The notes under the pieces: model-generated | What the model was told of the DNA's origin: nothing | The model's input: the letters and a program-made list of their open reading frames with translations, nothing else | Databases searched by the model: none | Position numbers and translations under genes: made by a program | Source: an uncultured Methanobrevibacter sp. | GTDB lineage: Archaea; Methanobacteriota; Methanobacteria; Methanobacteriales; Methanobacteriaceae | Direction: 5' to 3' | Assembly (NCBI GenBank): GCA_904501935.1 | Contig: CAJGDA010000092.1 | Coordinates: 1 to 6,357 of the forward strand | Length of the DNA: 6,357 bases | In this document: positions 5,094-6,357 of the stretch, one piece after another | How the letters are laid out: the number at the start of each line of letters is the position of its first letter | How positions within the stretch are numbered: the first letter of the stretch is position 1

Positions 5094-5609
5094 ATGGAAG
5101 ATATAGTTGAAGTAATTGGAGTTGAGCATTTAAAGATTATTTTATCAAGCCTAACGCCTGAAGAGATTGTAAGGCCGGCTTATGAGAACTGGCAAGCAGG
5201 CATTAGGACAGGCCATACTGTATTGAATTTGGAAAATGGAAAGGTATATGGTCTTGGAATAGAATTTAATCAACTCCCATTAGCAGATAATATTTACATT
5301 GAATTATTTACTATTGAATCACATGAAGACCCTATTGATGAAGAGGAATTCTTTTCAGAAAATGAGTATAAGGAGTTTTTGGACTTCAGCAGCAGCGACC
5401 CGAGTGAATACGTTCCTGATATCATAACGGAGTTTTGCGAAATAAAAGGAATCGATGAGGATATGCGCAAGATCGGCTTGTTGGCATATAATTTTGAAAA
5501 AGTAGAGCAGGCAAATTATAACATGTGGGAAACGGCTATTTTAAACAAGTATTATGATGCCATCTATGAGGACCACAATCCCTTCATGTTTTCACAAAAT
5601 AGCTATTGA
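5094..5609 (+). CDS. Hypothetical acidic 171-aa protein, divergent from priS
   Basis: I do not recognise a family. By my count the protein has 36 Asp/Glu against 10 Lys/Arg, a net charge near -26. The N-terminal part (1-32) looks helical with a proline-bounded segment (LTPEEIVRPAYENW). Residues 35-72 (AGIRTGHTVLNLENGKVYGL, then GIEFN...IYIELFTIE) look like a beta-hairpin sheet. Residues 76-105 are an acidic, loop-rich linker (DPIDEEEFFSENEYKEF, SSSDPSEY), and 106-171 is probably helical. There is one cysteine, no membrane span and no signal peptide. The strong acidity could mean contact with a basic DNA-binding partner or DNA mimicry; this is speculation. It sits reversed between priL and priS, shares the divergent promoter with priS, and its TGA directly abuts the priL stop with no base between. 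No SD; leaderless start likely. Confidence 0.8.
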   Translation: MEDIVEVIGVEHLKIILSSLTPEEIVRPAYENWQAGIRTGHTVLNLENGKVYGLGIEFNQLPLADNIYIELFTIESHEDPIDEEEFFSENEYKEFLDFSSSDPSEYVPDIITEFCEIKGIDEDMRKIGLLAYNFEKVEQANYNMWETAILNKYYDAIYEDHNPFMFSQNSY

Positions 5610-6357
5610 TTATTCGTTTTGGGCATTGTCCAGTTGGTATTTCTTACGTCCGTAGCAGGATAATGGGTTGTTTATGCCTTTGCAGGACTTGTCCGGATGG
5701 CAAAGGTTTGGCAGATGTATTTTTATTTTTTCGCAGCTCATTGGTGTGTACCATTTGGTTTCGCCTTCATGGTTGATGTCAACCTTGTCATGCATTCCAA
5801 AGCCAAGCTTTGATATGATGTTTATTTTTTCCTGAGGTTGGTCTTCAAATAATGGCGGTGTGCAGTTGTCTGCAGCATCGAAAATCAAAGGTAAAATCTC
5901 GTTTTCGGTAATGCTTAAGTCAGGATCCATATCTGATACCTTTATTGTTTCGTCTGAAGCAAAGATTCTTGGATATAGTCTTGCATATGATGCGAATGAA
6001 GTTAAAAGAAGCACGATTGCATCGTTACGTCCACCTGATGACACTCCTTCCACTGTTGCTTTGATGCAAGGCGGGAATGCTTCCGGGTTTAGTTTTCCAG
6101 CTTGGACTGAGCCGTATATTCCTCCACTTCCTGCATAATACTGGTTGTATTTGCTGATTTCTTCTGGAATAAATTCCTTTAGCTCTTCACCGATTTTGAT
6201 AATGGCAGGATGGATTTCGATTCGAGCTGACATCTCTTTGATTCTTGCAATGTACTCTTCGGTTTTTTGCATTATCATTCTTGATAGGATTTGTTCCTTA
6301 ACGCTTTCTCCGATTAGGATACTATACATTCTGTCAGGACTTCTGTCATGGAATTCA
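5610..6357 (-). CDS. priL: DNA primase large subunit PriL, C-terminal part (5' end outside window)
   Basis: The frame is open to the right edge: codons before the Met at 6329 read EFHDRSPDR with no stop, so that Met is internal and the gene is cut by the window. The visible 248 residues hold the C-terminal iron-sulfur domain. Counting from that Met, FPPCIK has Cys88, PPLFEDQPQEK is at 158-168 and LGFG at 175-178. A cysteine cluster follows: Cys199 (PMSCEKIK), Cys210 (LC), Cys216 (SC) and Cys225 (NPLSCYGRK). Cys88 with three of the later ones should bind the 4Fe-4S cluster typical of this subunit. PriL assists primer initiation and handover as partner of PriS, encoded on the same strand but 620 bp downstream, beyond the inverted acidic gene. 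The stop TAA abuts that gene's stop. Full PriL is usually longer than this fragment, in line with truncation by the window only. Confidence 0.92.
   Translation of the reverse strand, partial: EFHDRSPDRMYSILIGESVKEQILSRMIMQKTEEYIARIKEMSARIEIHPAIIKIGEELKEFIPEEISKYNQYYAGSGGIYGSVQAGKLNPEAFPPCIKATVEGVSSGGRNDAIVLLLTSFASYARLYPRIFASDETIKVSDMDPDLSITENEILPLIFDAADNCTPPLFEDQPQEKINIISKLGFGMHDKVDINHEGETKWYTPMSCEKIKIHLPNLCHPDKSCKGINNPLSCYGRKKYQLDNAQNE
5720..5731 (+). terminator. Possible oligo-T terminator of the acidic gene, inside priL
   Basis: Plus-strand T5-A-T6 about 110 nt beyond the stop codon of the acidic gene, within the opposing priL frame. Because the two genes abut, any terminator must lie in the other's coding region. 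Weak evidence, as such runs are common here. Confidence 0.2.

Noticed and set aside
5860..6138. Plus-strand frame opposite priL, and similar shorter antisense frames at 624-824, 1940-2146, 2360-2617, 2642-2833, 3421-3603 and 3914-4114
   Set aside because: All lie opposite well supported genes, give products without recognisable features and lack translation signals.
6327..6329. ATG at 6329 as the true priL start
   Set aside because: The frame stays open upstream to the window edge, no SD precedes it, and PriL is normally much longer, so this is an internal Met of a gene cut by the window.
311..6357. Identical 10-mer ATGGAATTCA at 311-320 and at the right edge (6348-6357)
   Set aside because: Both copies fall inside coding sequence of unrelated genes; a chance match around an EcoRI-type hexamer with no other repeat structure.

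Overview
The window reads as a piece of an AT-rich methanogen chromosome, most likely Methanobrevibacter or a close relative in the Methanobacteriales. Three kinds of evidence point there. It carries coenzyme M synthesis genes (comD, comE), a coenzyme F420 synthesis gene (cofH) and both subunits of an archaeal/eukaryotic-type DNA primase (priS, priL). Its ribosome binding sites are the GGTG(A) kind. Spacers are very AT-rich, with TATA-like boxes at archaeal distances. The genus is inferred from composition and gene content, not from a marker gene.

Left part (1-1526). On the minus strand lie comD and comE, 7 nt apart up to the comE start codon counting the shared stop/SD, i.e. a 4-nt gap. Together they form the two-subunit, TPP-dependent sulfopyruvate decarboxylase of CoM biosynthesis. 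Downstream on the same strand, with its own promoter, is the 5' part of a small winged-helix regulator that runs off the left edge. A 187-nt divergent promoter region separates comD from cofH.

Middle (1527-3242). On the plus strand, cofH (radical SAM FO synthase subunit) is followed 9 nt later by a thymidylate-kinase-like P-loop protein, apparently in one transcript.

Right part (3232-6357). On the minus strand, priS is followed by an 85-aa protein of unknown function (1-nt gap, SD inside the end of priS) and then a GNAT acetyltransferase. The 3' end of the acetyltransferase overlaps the kinase gene tail-to-tail by 11 bp. Further right, priL is present as its C-terminal part, also on the minus strand. 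Between priL and priS sits an oppositely oriented gene for a very acidic 171-aa protein of unknown function. Its stop codon abuts the priL stop codon, and it shares a 103-bp divergent promoter with priS that contains a perfect 9-bp inverted repeat.

A consistent translation pattern runs through the window. Downstream genes of transcription units have a clear SD. Most promoter-proximal genes (regulator, cofH, priS, the acidic gene) have none and have a TATA-like box near the right distance for leaderless or near-leaderless mRNA; comD is the exception. Nothing here is an obvious mobile element, CRISPR array, RNA gene or defence system. The most promising undescribed biology is the primase neighbourhood: the acidic protein, the 85-aa protein and the shared operator-like repeat.
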